Source: Boothiomyces macroporosus (lineage: Eukaryota; Chytridiomycota; Chytridiomycetes; Rhizophydiales; Terramycetaceae). Taken from it: DNA of 64,000 nt. Every line of letters starts with the position of its first letter. Position 1 is the stretch's first letter. Under the pieces are notes generated by a model, which did no database searches, had not been told where the DNA came from, and worked only from the letters and a program-made list of their open reading frames with translations. Made by a program: the position numbers and the translations under genes. Below are positions 1-11,686 of the stretch, piece by piece. The stretch covers positions 62,001 through 126,000 of the forward strand of contig JADGKB010000009.1 of the NCBI GenBank assembly GCA_027604185.1, given 5' to 3'.

Positions 1-112
1 TCCTCACAATTCGTTATCTAGGCGGCAAAGGATAGGCTATTTAGGCGCAAGAAAGGTTTAAATTCAATCGGCTTTATTGTTTCTAAACATACCCCTGTCC
101 AGATAACTTTAA

Positions 113-629
113 TTATAGTTGCTTTCTCATTGCCAAGGCATCCTATGGTTAAAACAAGATACTTCTCCATCCGCATAGTATCCTTTTTCCACTTCATGTA
201 ACTTGAATTCCAGATTATCCCGGTAAAGCGACAGCGCAGCTCTATTGCTTTTACGTACATGTAGGGATACAAAGTTGGCTTTAAAGTTTTCCTTCATTGC
301 AATCTGTGCTTGGGTCATTAGTTTCTTTTGTTAGTTTCAATCTACTTGTGCTATTCCCAGCCTTCTCCAAGATCGCATCACTGATAATGAAGTTATGTGA
401 CCATGAGGTTCAAGCGATAAATCTTCCTCCATCTTGGCCAACACATAACCCACGATTCTGCCTTCATTTTCTGCAACAAAGGAAAGTTGAGGCCAAGAAA
501 TTAAATGATAAATATAATATTTCATGCTGTAGTTTTCTGGTAAATTGTGCAAGTTGCAGTTTTGCATCTCTATCATATCCTATTGTTACAATAAGGTACA
601 TTTGCAGTAGCTGGTCGAATAGTGATCAT
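113..629 (-). CDS. NAA10: N-alpha-acetyltransferase 10 (NatA catalytic subunit, ARD1-like)
   Basis: Catalytic subunit of NatA, which acetylates the N-termini of nascent proteins at the ribosome. Removing three introns (580-599, 325-345, 143-162; 20, 21 and 20 nt) gives 151 residues that follow the whole family: [13 protein letters not shown] near residue 20, SWPQLSF, the acetyl-CoA binding stretch RRLGIAQ, then [11 protein letters not shown] and the ending [15 protein letters not shown]. Without the last intron the tail is nonsense, so that intron is certain. The ATG at 629 gives the normal N-terminus [11 protein letters not shown]. The start codon overlaps the first candidate ATG of CNOT1 on the other strand. 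The length is shorter than the human protein because the disordered C-terminal tail is absent. Confidence 0.95.
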
Positions 630-3600
630 GGAATTCAAAAACTTTTTTTCCTTCAAATCTCAAATGGTGTCCTTACATCTCTATCTCAAGGATTTGGGGT
701 ATGGGGCAACTTATTCTTCAAACGTAATCCTGGCTGTATTAGAACAGCTTGGGGTTTATCCGTCAAACGCTCATACAAAAATCAACGACAAGGACGTGGC
801 TAATGTGTTGATGATGATGATTCAGACCAGTTCTGGCTTACCTGACAATCCCACACTACACTCCCTTACATCGGGAATTTTAGACGAAGCAAGTGAACAA
901 CTAGTATCGCAAATGAAAACCTGGAATGTTGAATTGTTCTTCCCTTTGGTATTCAAGATGGTATATTGCTTTAATCAACAGAACCCAAAGCTTGATTGGA
1001 GTAAAGTGCTTAGATACTTGGATAACCCAGAAACAAATTTAAAACCTACAGATAATTTAACCGTGCTTATCAAAGCCTCAAAAGCAGTTTTACAAGTACA
1101 TTTAGACTTACTTTAGGACTTGAACAATTTCCCAACAAACATCTTTTTGGAGAGATGGGAAAACCGAAAGGCGCAGCTGAGCTTTCTAGTTCATGCCGTC
1201 AAAGTTGCTCCAGAGCTGTTTACTATGAACAAACATGTTGCTCGCCAAGTCGTTTCCAAAGAAACGTTTCCTTTAAATGCCACTACTAGATTCTTTTTCA
1301 ATTCCTGTACTCAATCTTGTTGGAATAGTATGGATTTATGCAAACTGCTTGTGGAATACAGTGATCTAAATGAATGCGCTCCTTTGATTGATCTCGGATT
1401 TGAACAAGCTCCAGAAATCTTGTTGTTGGCAGTTATTTCAATGAAGGTATTAATGATTTAATGTAGTTGCCATGGGGTGGGTTTGTACAAGATCTCTGTC
1501 GTAAGCTTGTAATCGCACTTATCGCTGGAAATTCGAATGCAGCAATTGTACTACCAAAAGTGTGGGAGACTTTTCCCATTGCAATTGTTGAAGGGATGAT
1601 TGCCATGTACACTTCAGATTCATCAACTCTTTCTAGGATATTAGATGTAGCTCAAGAATTAAAAGCATTGTCACAAATCTTGGAAACTAAGCCGTACGCT
1701 TTTGCAATCGATCTTGCAGCTCTATCTTCACGAAGAGAATATCTTAATTTGGAGAAATGGCTTCAAGATCATATTCGTGATGAAGGGGAAAGCTTCGTTA
1801 GAGCATGTCTCGAATTTTTAAACGATAAGATTGCAGCTGCGCAACATGGCCGCTCTGACATTCCACAAACTGTTCTACTTTCTCCAGATGTAGTGACTAC
1901 GTTCCTCAAGGTCTTGCATTCAAATAGCAGGTAAAGTGATATCTAATGTTAGTCAAATGTCTCCCGAAAATCAAGAATTCAAGGAAAAGATTTTCAGTGC
2001 ATGTGCTCAACTTTTCCCTAGAGGCGAACCCCAGGAAAGTGAAGTTACTATTTTCCCTCCAGATATTGAAGAAGAAACTAACGCCTTTTATGAAAAGATT
2101 TACAAGGGTGAACTTTCCATCCCTCAAGTAATTGAGCTGCTGCAAATTTTGAAAAAGTCACCCAATATTCGAGACCAAGAAACCTTCAAGTGCATGATCC
2201 ACAATTTATTTGACGAGTACAAATTCTTTTCAAGATATCCGGACCGTGAATTGATAATTACTAGTATTTTGTTTGGTGTTTTGATCCAGAATCAAATTGT
2301 CACATCAGTATCGTTGGGTATTGCTCTACGTTATGTGCTTGAAGCCTTGCGACAACCAGTCGGTTCAAAGTTATTTCAGTTTGGAATATCCGCTTTGGCC
2401 CAATTTCAAGGAAGGTTGCCTGAATGGAGTCAATATTGTTCACTATTACTCCAAATAGAGCACTTGCATCAAGCACATCCAGAAATCATTCATTTTATCA
2501 AAAACGTGCAACGACAGGCAGCCCCAGGAATCCCTAATGCTGGAATGGATAATGGGTTTCAGCGGCCTGTTCAGCAAGATGGAATCTTTACAGCTTTGCA
2601 GCTATATGGGATTATTAATGAAAACGAAGTTGGACAGTTTGAAGTTCCTAATGAAAGCATCAGGGATAATATTTTGTTTGTCGTAAACAATGTTACTCTG
2701 AGCAATATCCCAGCAAAAGTTGCTGACTTGTTGGAAATACTCAAAATCAATCATTTACGGTGGTTCTGCAATTACATTGTTGTAAAAAGAGTCAGTCTAG
2801 AACCAAACAACCAACCGATTTATTTGGATTTCTTGGATAATTTGCGAATACCGCAGCTTTACCCGATAGTTTTGCATGAAACACTATCTAGCATCCGCGG
2901 ATTGCTGAACAGTGAAAAGACGGTAAACTCTTCACAAGAAAGATCCTATCTGAAGAATCTAGGTGCTTGGCTTGGAACTATTTCGCTCTCAAGAAATAAG
3001 CCAATTAAGCACAATAATTTAGCTTTCAAGGTAAGAGGTGAAATAATATTAGGAACTGCTTTTGGAAGGTTACGAATTGAAACGTTTAATCGTGGTTATT
3101 CCGTTTGTTTGTAAAGTCCTGGAGCAGTGTAGTGGAAGTAAAGTATTTAGACCTCCGAATCCATGGCTGATGGCGATTATGCGACTTTTGGCAGAGCTCT
3201 ACCACTTTGCTGAATTGAAGTTGAACTTGAAATTCGAAATTGAAGTGTTGTGCAAGAACTTGAAACTGGACATTAAAGGTAACAAAGCACTAACAAGATA
3301 TCAAGCCAACGGAAATACTGCGAAAGAGAATCCAAAATGCCTCAAGAAGAGAATCTGAACATGAGGCCTACCGTCAACCAGGGTTTGATGCAAACTTGAG
3401 CCGCTCTGTTCACGAGGAAGATGGAATTGGAATGGGATATCCAAACCTTGCTTCTTTTATTACATTCAATCCAAATATTACCCTATTCAATTCCCAACCG
3501 ACTTTAAAGAGGATAGTTCATATTGCAATCGACAAGTCAATTCAAGAAGTAATTCGATCGCCAGTTGTTGAACGTAGTGTTACTATTGCAATTGTGGCGA

Positions 3601-6420
3601 CCAGGGAAATTGTTACTAAAGACTTTGCTTTGGAACCAAATGAAGAGAAGATGAGAAAAGCTGCCCAATACATGGTTCAAAGTTTAGCTGGCAGTCTCGC
3701 CTCTGTTTCTTCCAGAGAGCCTTTGAAAATTAGCATGATTAGTAATTTGAAAACCTTGTTGATGGCAAACGGATATACAGAGCAAACAGTACCTGAACAG
3801 ATCATATTCATTATTGTTTCAGACAACTTGGATTTGGCTTGTTCGATCATGGAAAAAGCTGCTGCTGAAAAATCCATTCCTGAAATTGATGAAACATTAG
3901 GGCTGGCATTTGTTAGCAGGAGAAAACACCGGGAACAGCGCTCGGGGCAGCAATTTTTCGATCCTTCTGCATTCACTTCCACAAGATTTTTATCTGCGTT
4001 GCCTGAAGCTTTAAGACCTCGTCCTGGTGGTCTAAGTCCAAACCAAATGGGTGTCTATGAAGCCTTTGTACGGATACCATTTATGACCAACAATACAGGT
4101 TGCTCTATACTAATATATAGAAATGGAAAGGCCACGGTCGTTATTGCCTCGTCAAGAAATCAGGGGAGAAGGGCCTGGAAACTTTGGAAATCAGTATGAA
4201 AGCCTTCCTCCTGAGCAAATTCTTCAAAAGTTTACGGTGATCATGACGGAACTGGATCGCCACATTACTGAAAATTCAAACTTTACTTTTGACAAGCTTC
4301 CTAATCAACATCCAATTAAGGTTGCGCTATCCCAAATTTCGTATTTGCTTTCTCAGTCTGCGAATGCCGATGAATGCTGTTTGCTGTTTGGGGAAAAAGT
4401 TGTACAGATGCTCTTTTCCAACAAGTCTCCTTTGGCTTGTGAAGTATATATATTTATGCTCCGTAAGCTGATTGACGGCGCCAAAGTATTATCACGGGAA
4501 TTAAAAGAGTGGTTCTTGTACGGAGATGATCAACGAAAGTACGACATTGGAATTACTATTGCGCTCATCAACGCTCAGATTTTAACTTGTGCTGAAATAG
4601 ATAATAGATTAGGCCAAATGATTGATGCAGGATCCGTTGGAAGCGTAGCATTTGGCATAACATTGATTAAGCAGATTTTGGAGACCACCACAGTTATTGG
4701 CATTGCTGACTTTTTATATACAATCAATGCCATCAAGACAGTCGATTCACGAGGAGATAGAATTGATGGAATCAAGAATTTCCTGGCTGAGGTCAGTTAC
4801 AATTCTGCTTTAGGCAGACTGAAGCGCTCTAATGCACACGATCCGTCATTCAAGAACTTGTTGGGAATGGTATTTGAAGAATGGGTGCAAATTTATTCCC
4901 ATGCCTCGTCTAGTATGAAATCCCGGGTGGAGTTTGTAGAAGAAGTACTTATTTCTAACTATAGTTTTTTACTGTAAATTTAATGAAGAACGAAAACAAT
5001 ATCTCACTCTTTCTTAGAAACAACATTGAGTTCTGTGTGGCTGTGTTCAATCAACAACCTGCAGTTCCGGAAAATTCTTACCTGGCAATTGATGCACTAG
5101 CTACTTTTATTATTACCTCAGTTTTGAAAATATCCGATAATAACGAAAAGAGGTCTTTCCTCACTAGGACATTAAGTATCGTATACTTGGAGGTTGTCAA
5201 TTACCATGAAGCTGCCCAACCTATTTTCAATCAAAAGCCATTCTTTAGGCTCTTCAACACTTTGATCAGCCAAGCGAAACAGTTTGCAGTAGAATTAGGG
5301 GAGCTATATGTTCCTGTTTTATCCCACATTGGAAATACTTTATATTCTCTAAAGCCATCAATGTTACCTGGGTTCTTATTTTCATGGATTCAACTTATAT
5401 CACACCGTGATCTTATGGGTCCTTTGCTGTCTTTTGAAAGTCAAAAGGTATTTTTCCTTCTAATTTAGTTCTGGCCATATTATCAAAAGATAATTATAGC
5501 ATTGCTCTCGTTTTTAGGTCCTGCACTAAAAACCGGTCAGCTTACGGAAGCCTCCAGATCCCTGTATAGAGCCACTTTGAGGGTTTTGCTAGTCCTCTTA
5601 CATGACTATCCTGAATTCCTAAGTGGCTACCATTTTAGCTTTTTGAACGAAGTTCCATCTAAATGCGTTCAACTCAAAAACTTGATTTTGAGCGCATTCC
5701 CTAGGGATATGAGGTTACCAGATCCATTTACCCCCAACTTGAAAGTCGATTTACTCCCAGAAATTAATCAAAACCCTCAAATTTTGTCAGATTATACCCA
5801 AAGCTTAATAGACAGCAATATCAAACAGGAATTGGACACATATTTGGAAACCAGAACCCCAGTTTCATTCCTTGGCAGAATTAGCTCCGCACTATTGAAT
5901 AACTCTCCATCACTGCCAAAATACAACATTCCCCTGATAAACAGCCTAGTTTTCTATGTTGGGGTAGAAGCAATCAATCAAGCTCAGGCAAAGAATATAC
6001 AGGGTCCACCTCCAGTTTCCAATAATGTGGCCATGGATATTTTCCAACAGTTATTGGTCGATTTAGATGCAGATGGCAGATACTTGTTCTTGGGTGCTAT
6101 TGCAAACCATTTGCGGTATCCAAATAGCCAAACTTATTACTTTAGCTGTGTATTATTGTATCTATTTTCCGAAGCAAATCAAGAAATAATGAAAGAGCAA
6201 ATTACAAGGTAAACCTCCATTTAATCTTAGAGTTTTGATTGAACGACTAATTGTGAGTCGACCACACCCTTATGGACTGTTGATTACATTTATTGAATTG
6301 ATCAAGAATCCAAAGTATGCTTTCTGGGACTCGAAATTCATAAAGTCTCCGCCTGAAATTGAAAGACTATTCCAAAATGTAGCAAAATCAATGAATCACT
6401 CTATGCCTACTCCTCAATAA
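628..6420 (+). CDS. CNOT1: CCR4-NOT complex scaffold CNOT1/Not1, N-terminally short
   Basis: Scaffold of the CCR4-NOT deadenylase complex. Ten exons joined by nine introns of 19-22 nt (1096-1116, 1447-1466, 1931-1952, 3031-3052, 3279-3297, 4099-4120, 4945-4964, 5448-5468, 6209-6230) give about 1,867 residues. Recognisable blocks are [18 protein letters not shown] and [20 protein letters not shown] in the HEAT/MIF4G-like region, [20 protein letters not shown] before the CAF1/CNOT9-binding part, and the Not1 C-terminal domain with [20 protein letters not shown]. The protein begins where the human protein is already at about residue 225, so the first HEAT region is missing. Candidate starts are ATG 628 or ATG 664; upstream is occupied by NAA10. 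It converges on the SGF73 gene with 13 bp between stop codons. Confidence 0.95.
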
Positions 6421-6433
6421 ACAATGTGATTTA

Positions 6434-7212
6434 TTATCTTTGAAATACTTCCATGATGGAAGCCAGATTCTTTTCCTTTAACCACAACTTCATTGAGAAT
6501 GGTTGGTAGGTAGCCTGTGGTGCAGGTTCGTTGTTTTGAATTATATTCATAATTTTCAATACATCTTCCTCTGGCGTGTATGTATTTACAGATATGAGAG
6601 GTACTGAGGTTGAAGAACTGAGAGCTGCTTGTGCTTGGACAGCAGCGGCTTTCTTGGCAGCTTTATTGCCATGCTCCTGATATAGAATGTCATATGTATT
6701 TGAACGGCCTAATACCGCCCTTTTCACGTTTACTGAATGTACTTTGCAACTTATCGTTCGCATACATTGTGTTCCGTTCTCCAACAAAGCCCCGCATTGT
6801 ATATCCAGATTAATTGCTGCTGCCACTACCATCAAAATAGAATACCTTTCGGCTTCTTTACAACTTCCTTGTCCGGCTTTGGTACTTTTGCTTGGTCAGA
6901 GGGAAGCTTGCGTTTCTTTACAATTATCTCAATCTTCTTTTTCGAAACCTCTTGAGCGAGTCCAATACAACTTTCCAGATGTTTGAGTAGCGCTGAAGGC
7001 AGTAGCGGCTTGGAACAAGAATTGCAAGATACTATTGGCATTTCGTCATCTAACGAAATCCGGTATTGATCGCTATATTAGTGTGGTATACGCTTTAGAA
7101 AGGATTCCGGATTCAAAATCTACATGAAATACAAATAACCTTGGCCAATCAGTGCTTGCGGCATGACTTGGCCCCAATTCTTTTGCTCATTGTTTTTGAT
7201 TTGAAAACTCAT
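6434..7212 (-). CDS. SGF73: SAGA deubiquitination-module subunit SGF73/ataxin-7 family
   Basis: Anchors the deubiquitinating module in the SAGA co-activator. Four exons with introns of about 20, 19 and 20 nt encode 239 residues. An N-terminal zinc-binding segment (CNSCSKPLLPSALLKHLESC) is followed by a lysine-rich linker and the diagnostic SCA7 domain, with CGALLENGTQCMRTISCKVH and KRAVLGRSNTYDIL. The 5' exons (from ATG 7212, MSFQIKNN...) at first look like a separate tiny gene, but a 19-nt intron ending at TAATATAG joins them in frame to the zinc-finger exon. The tail after the SCA7 domain is short and alanine-rich. The gene lies in a run of four minus-strand genes with gaps of about 40-80 bp. 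Confidence 0.85.
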
Positions 7213-7255
7213 GGAAAACTTGCGAACCACTTTGAAAATATTTAGAGAATATTTA

Positions 7256-7670
7256 TTAAACGAATCGGAAGGTATCAGATGCAATGAAATCTACATTACT
7301 AATATTTTACAATGCTGTTGTACTTTGGTTAATTCAAATGTTTGCGAGAATGGTTTGGGTTTATCACCTTCGTATTTTACCAGCCCAGAGACCGAAACCA
7401 GCAAGCTCATTTGATTTGAAAATATAATCGGCTGCGAATCATACGATAGGATTTCATGATTGGAAATTGGGATTTGATCCAAAAACTGTATAATTTGATG
7501 GGACTGATATGGGTTTCCATTCCACAGCAGGATTGACTGCTCATTGTAAAAGCTCGAAATATCCGTCCTTGCCTTGTCCATGGTCTTGTAGTAAGACGAA
7601 ACAAATTTATCTGCTGCCCTGCATGCAATGTCGATTACCTGCGTTAGTAGCTCCAAACTTGTTGATCCAT
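7256..7670 (-). CDS. NXT1: mRNA export cofactor NXT1/p15 (NTF2-like fold)
   Basis: Small partner of the mRNA exporter NXF1/TAP. Two 20-nt introns are removed: one after MDQQ (ending CTAACGCAG) and one near the 3' end. The 124-residue product then reads VIDIACRAADKFVSSYYKTM, LLWNGNPYQSHQIIQFL, LVSVSGLVKYEGDKPKPFSQ and ends IASDTFRFV, matching NXT1 along its full length. The start ATG 7670 is chosen because it gives the short N-terminus typical of the family. NTF2 itself is a related fold, but the VKYEG and IASD..RF signatures favour NXT1. Confidence 0.9.
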
Positions 7671-7718
7671 TCGCTTGAAAAAATAAAAACAAATTGAAAA
7701 ACTTTTTGAAATTCTTTT

Positions 7719-8204
7719 TTAATTCTTCAATTCCTTTGCATAAGGGCCAGAGAATGGGTTCTGCTTTTGTTCAATAGAAAGCGCTTCAGTTGCAGCTTTC
7801 CATTCTGGGGTTTGGGTACGTAAGTTAGGAAGCACTACAATTAAATTCAACCTTACATCTGCTAGATTGGAACCAGAGGAATGTACCAACTCCAAGGAAG
7901 AATGCTAACCAAGCAGCAACTCTCTTTGGCAAAGTTGGGTCGTGGGGAGCACGGTTGCCAAACGATCCGTAAGCAATATAATAAGCTGTTGTTAGTGTCA
8001 GTTACCAGCTCTTTTTTGTTCCAGAGTCATTTTCTTCCAGTCTCCTTTTTGAACTTCAGCCAAAGAGTCAGCAATAGCTCCCTTTTCTGCTTCTGGAAGC
8101 TTGCTCCATCGGGTTTCTAATGCGGTGAGTGAATGAGCGGTAGTGTGATTTTGTCTGAATCTTGGAATAACTGGAATTCTTCTCAACAGAGTAGGTCTGA
8201 ACAT
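7719..8204 (-). CDS. COX4: Cytochrome c oxidase subunit IV (COX4; yeast Cox5)
   Basis: Nuclear-encoded subunit of mitochondrial complex IV that carries the ATP-sensing matrix domain. Three exons with introns of 20 and 22 nt give 147 residues. The N-terminus is rich in Arg and lacks acidic residues (MFRPTLLRRIP...), as expected for a mitochondrial presequence. Then come LETRWSKLPEAEKGAIADSL, GDWKKMTLEQKRAAYYIAYG, one transmembrane helix (AAWLAFFLGVGTFLWF) and a TPEWK...NPFSGPYAKELKN tail. The in-frame start further upstream is not an ATG, so ATG 8204 is used. Confidence 0.93.
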
Positions 8205-8284
8205 TGCGATGAAGGGTGAAAAACTAAAAAATTCACCACTGACAAATTCTGACAAATTTCACAAAGAGTAAATTAGAGTAAATC

Positions 8285-9292
8285 TTATTTCTTTGAAAAC
8301 TTTACATAGAGAATTATAAACATTACCAATACCAGGACAATTAGCACTGCAATGCAGTACTTTGCTGCAGTGGTATTCTGTGAAGCAGCCGCCTACGTTA
8401 ATTGGAAATACTTTTAAAAGCTCGCCATGCGCAGCTTCGAGTGAGACATTAGTCTGTTCAATGTTGTAGTCAATGCGATCGAGAACCGTGCCTTGGTCGA
8501 TTACCATGGTTTGCAACTCTTTAAATATATCCGCAAGTGTCATGATTGACTTTGCAATTTCATTAATCTCTTTTTCACGTTGAGTGATTGCTTGTTCGTT
8601 GGAATTCACTACCGCCATCTGGGCATCAGTGAAAACCTAATAATCTGTTATTTAACTCTATCCATACTGCATCAAGGTCATCTTCATCTTCCTCTACCGC
8701 AAAATTAGAAGAGGCTCCTTGGTTCTCCTGTTTGCGCAATCCTTTATTAGACAGGAAATACTCTTCAAGAATTTTGACTGAGATTTTCTAAATGTAGTTG
8801 ATAATTCTTGCAATCTGGAAGCAAACGAATTCTGGATATTCTTTCCTATTACTTCGCTCTGCTGCGAATTCCCCTTGTTTACATCCTTGATTAATTTTTG
8901 ACAGTGTTGGAACATCTTGGTGAGCTCCTCAGTAGCATCATCGATCGTCTTATTTTCCCCAGCATTATCGTTAAATCCTGGAAGAGCGTTGCGCTTGTAT
9001 AAGGTCTCCATATATCCAACTACCATCAGGAATAGATACCTTTTTCCTTGATTCTGGTAAAGAGGTCTTCAATCTTTGGTTAATATTCAAGTACTTCATC
9101 TACTACATTGACCCTAATATCAATTCAATGTTACCATCGAGGGTGTAGAATCGACATTTCCACTACTACCTCACCAGCAGCGTTACTCATTAACCCGGCA
9201 TTTTCAGACGCATCCACATACTTTTGTGGGCCCGTTCGACCAAATGAATTTCTGAAATTGAGAAACAGGAGTGTTCTGCTTCTTGTCGCCAT
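8285..9292 (-). CDS. STX16: Syntaxin-16/Tlg2, Qa-SNARE of the trans-Golgi network
   Basis: Qa-SNARE for endosome-to-TGN fusion. Seven exons; introns of 21, 21, 20, 20, 31 and 19 nt. The 291-residue product begins MATRSRTLLFLNFRNSF, as in syntaxin-16/Tlg2, has a three-helix N-domain (ATEELTKMFQHCQKLI...LQELSTTFRKSQSKFLK), the SNARE motif with REKEINEIAKSIMTLADIF and VIDQGTVLDRIDYNIEQT, and a C-terminal transmembrane anchor (YCIAVLIVLVLVMFIILYV). The 31-nt intron (8637-8667) joins the acidic linker to FTDAQMAVV and is the longest intron I accept in the window. Clear homologue; only the exon edge at that intron is uncertain. Confidence 0.92.
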
Positions 9293-9489
9293 AAGTAAAA
9301 AGTCAAGTATATCGCGATAGGAATGACATCAACTTGTACGCCACTTTATGTTACTAAACACAGCTAATCCAACTCATCGATGATCTTGAATGACAAGATA
9401 CACTCTATTTTGGAGTCTGTTAAATCTCGGAATTTTTCAGCGATTTTTATTGGCTCAAAGACTCTGAAAAAAAATCTTGTCAAATCGCA

Positions 9490-9976
9490 ATGGTAGAACA
9501 ACACTTGGAAGAAACTGAAGTAGATAACAATAACATCAGCAAAAACGAATTAAAGGCCCGCAAAGCCATGGAAAAGATGGGACTTAAACCAGCTCCAGAG
9601 TACACCAGAGTTGTTATCCGCAGATCAAATCAAGTGAGTTGTTATTAATCAAAAGGCTTTGTTTGTAATTGCTAAACCTGATGTTTACAAGACTGCTGGA
9701 GGAGACACCCATGTTGTTTTCGGAGAAGTCAAGATTGAAGATGTTGCTGCCCAACAAGCTGCTGCTGCTCAATTCTTGGGACCAATCGACCAAACTGCTG
9801 AAGAGCCTGTCCCTGAATTGGTTGAAGACGAAGAAGCTGTCGACGAAGAAGGTGTTGAAGCCAATGATATCGAAATGGTTATGAACCAAGCCGGAGTTTC
9901 TCGTGCAAAGGCCGTTAACGCTTTGAAAGCTCACAACAATGATATTGTCAATGCGATTATGGAATTAACCATGTAA
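9490..9976 (+). CDS. NACA: Nascent polypeptide-associated complex subunit alpha
   Basis: Ribosome-associated chaperone subunit (yeast Egd2). One 22-nt intron (9634-9655) splits IRRSNQ from ALFVIAKPDVYKTAGGDTHV. The 154-residue product has the NAC domain core (RKAMEKMGLKP near residue 25; VFGEVKIEDVAAQ) and a C-terminal UBA domain (DIEMVMNQAGVSRAKAVNAL...DIVNAIMEL). The length is close to the family norm. Acidic residues fill the linker between the two domains. Confident. Confidence 0.95.
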
Positions 9977-10037
9977 TAAGGTGTGATAATAAATAATCTT
10001 GAAAAGATTCTACATGAACATTTTTATTGAAATCAAA

Positions 10038-11564
10038 TTAATTCGAGTTTGCAATTCCCATTGTATCAGCTGCCCAATTCAAGAAGTCCAGGATTGCAGG
10101 GGTGCACTGGAAAGAAAGTGGATACTTGGAGGTAGCAAGGTTGAAAGAGCCAACAGACATTGACGATGTCAAGACCATTTTTATCAGATTGTCAGTATCG
10201 CCAGCATACTGAGAGAAGCCATATCTTGTATGTGCACATGCCATGACCAGATGGAAAAACGTTTGGTACTGTTGAAAATTGTCCTTTGTGATGGGGGTCG
10301 TGGCTTCAATGTAAAGATGGGATAACTATTGTTAATTATAACTTACAAAGGTGATCCTTTTCATTTCATTCGGTGGTAGGCTAACAGCTTGAGCATAAGA
10401 AATCAAACTTTTCTCTGTTGTTACCCCTTGAGAGTTGTTCAAGTACCCATTGATTTGGAATGAATTGTAAGTATAAGTCAAATGAGAATTGGCCTTGATG
10501 TTCAAATCTATAGTCAAATTCAATCTAGCAGTGAAAGGTTTCGCTGCCGAAGCACCAACAAAATTCGCCTGATTTCCATGTTCAAATGTCTGCGAAATTT
10601 GGGAGATATTGTAAGAACTAAAGGTTGGTGCAGCAGGATATACCAAATAGCCAATAATTGCCAGAATACCACATAGTACTAATACTAACGCTAGAAGCAC
10701 AATAATGCATGTCTTTTTAGAGTTGAAACAGAAACAAATTCTAGATGCCCTCTCTTCTCCATCATCTGAATTGTGACCTGTTGATCCATTGTATGGACTG
10801 GGCTTTTTCAAAGAGCTTCCATGATATGGAGTAGACTTGTTGTAGTCTACTTCATGATGGTAACTTTCGTAAGGTTGAGAAGGATAGTTCTGCTGTGCTA
10901 CTCCATTTTGTTCCTGGACTGGAGCACGTTGAGGTCTGTCGTAGGCATACGGTTCTTGAGGAGCAGGTTGTTCGTAAGCAGCATACTGTGCAACAGGCTG
11001 CTGATATGCAGGAGATTGGTAAGCTTCTTGGGGATAATATGCTTGAGCAGAATAGGCCTGTGGATATGGATCAAAATATTGATTGTCCGAGATCCCATAC
11101 AATGTGTCCAGAGACTCCACTGGAGCTGAATATGGCTGGGCATTGTAATTGTATTGGCTAGGTGCTTCTTGAACGTAGCTTGTTGGGTTATAGTATGGTT
11201 CTGTATTGGTTGGAAGAGCAACTGGAAACTTGGTTGATATATTTGGTGCTGCTCTACTTCTTTGAGATACTGAGCGGTTCAAATTGGATTTACTTTTGGA
11301 CGAACCAGTACGAGCCAGTCCATCCTCATACGGTTGGGGCTCATAATCAACTTCATTCCTGCGTTCACCGATACTTTGGTTATGTGGTATGTTGGCGGTT
11401 GCTGCAACAGGGGCTTCGTTTGTCTTCCCTCTTGATGCACTTTTGGCTGAATTGTATCTTTGTAAATTGAACTCTTGGGTAGGCTCTTCAGGATAATAGT
11501 TGGCTCTATTTCGCTGCGAATTTGCGGAAGCCGACCTCTCTAGGTTTCCATGATAGTCCGCCAT
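10038..11564 (-). CDS. Single-pass membrane protein with LEA-2-type extracellular domain (copy 1)
   Basis: A 501-residue protein made from two exons (21-nt intron near 10325-10345). The first ~270 residues are disordered and rich in Gln, Pro, Tyr, Ala and Ser (repeated YxxPxAY-type runs). Next come a Cys/Lys membrane-proximal stretch (ICFCFNSKKTC), a transmembrane helix (CIIVLLALVLVLCGILAIIG) and a ~180-residue C-terminal domain with an LNLTIDLNIKANSHLTYTYN strand pattern typical of LEA-2 (LEA14-like) domains. The topology predicted is cytosolic N-terminus and lumenal or external LEA-2 domain. A paralogue lies at 45205-46404. Role unknown; similar fungal proteins are annotated only as LEA-2-like. 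Confidence 0.7.
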
Positions 11565-11686
11565 TGAGTATTATTTCTATATTGAAAGAAAAAAAGCGAA
11601 TATTTCGCCGGGTGTTGTACTCTGATTTATTTCCAAATTGAGTTTCTGTGCCGCAGAAACGTTTTGACTTTTTGATTACAAACAGA

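Noticed and set aside
1..112. A coding fragment at the left edge
   Set aside because: The stretch after the NAA10 stop is too short and has stops in all frames without a recognisable match.
4945..4988. A 25- or 44-nt irregular intron in CNOT1
   Set aside because: A 20-nt GT-AG intron at 4945-4964 fits the frame exactly.
7073..7212. A separate 39-residue gene upstream of SGF73
   Set aside because: A 19-nt intron (GTATACC...TAATATAG) joins it in frame to the SGF73 zinc-finger exon, so it is the 5' end of that gene.
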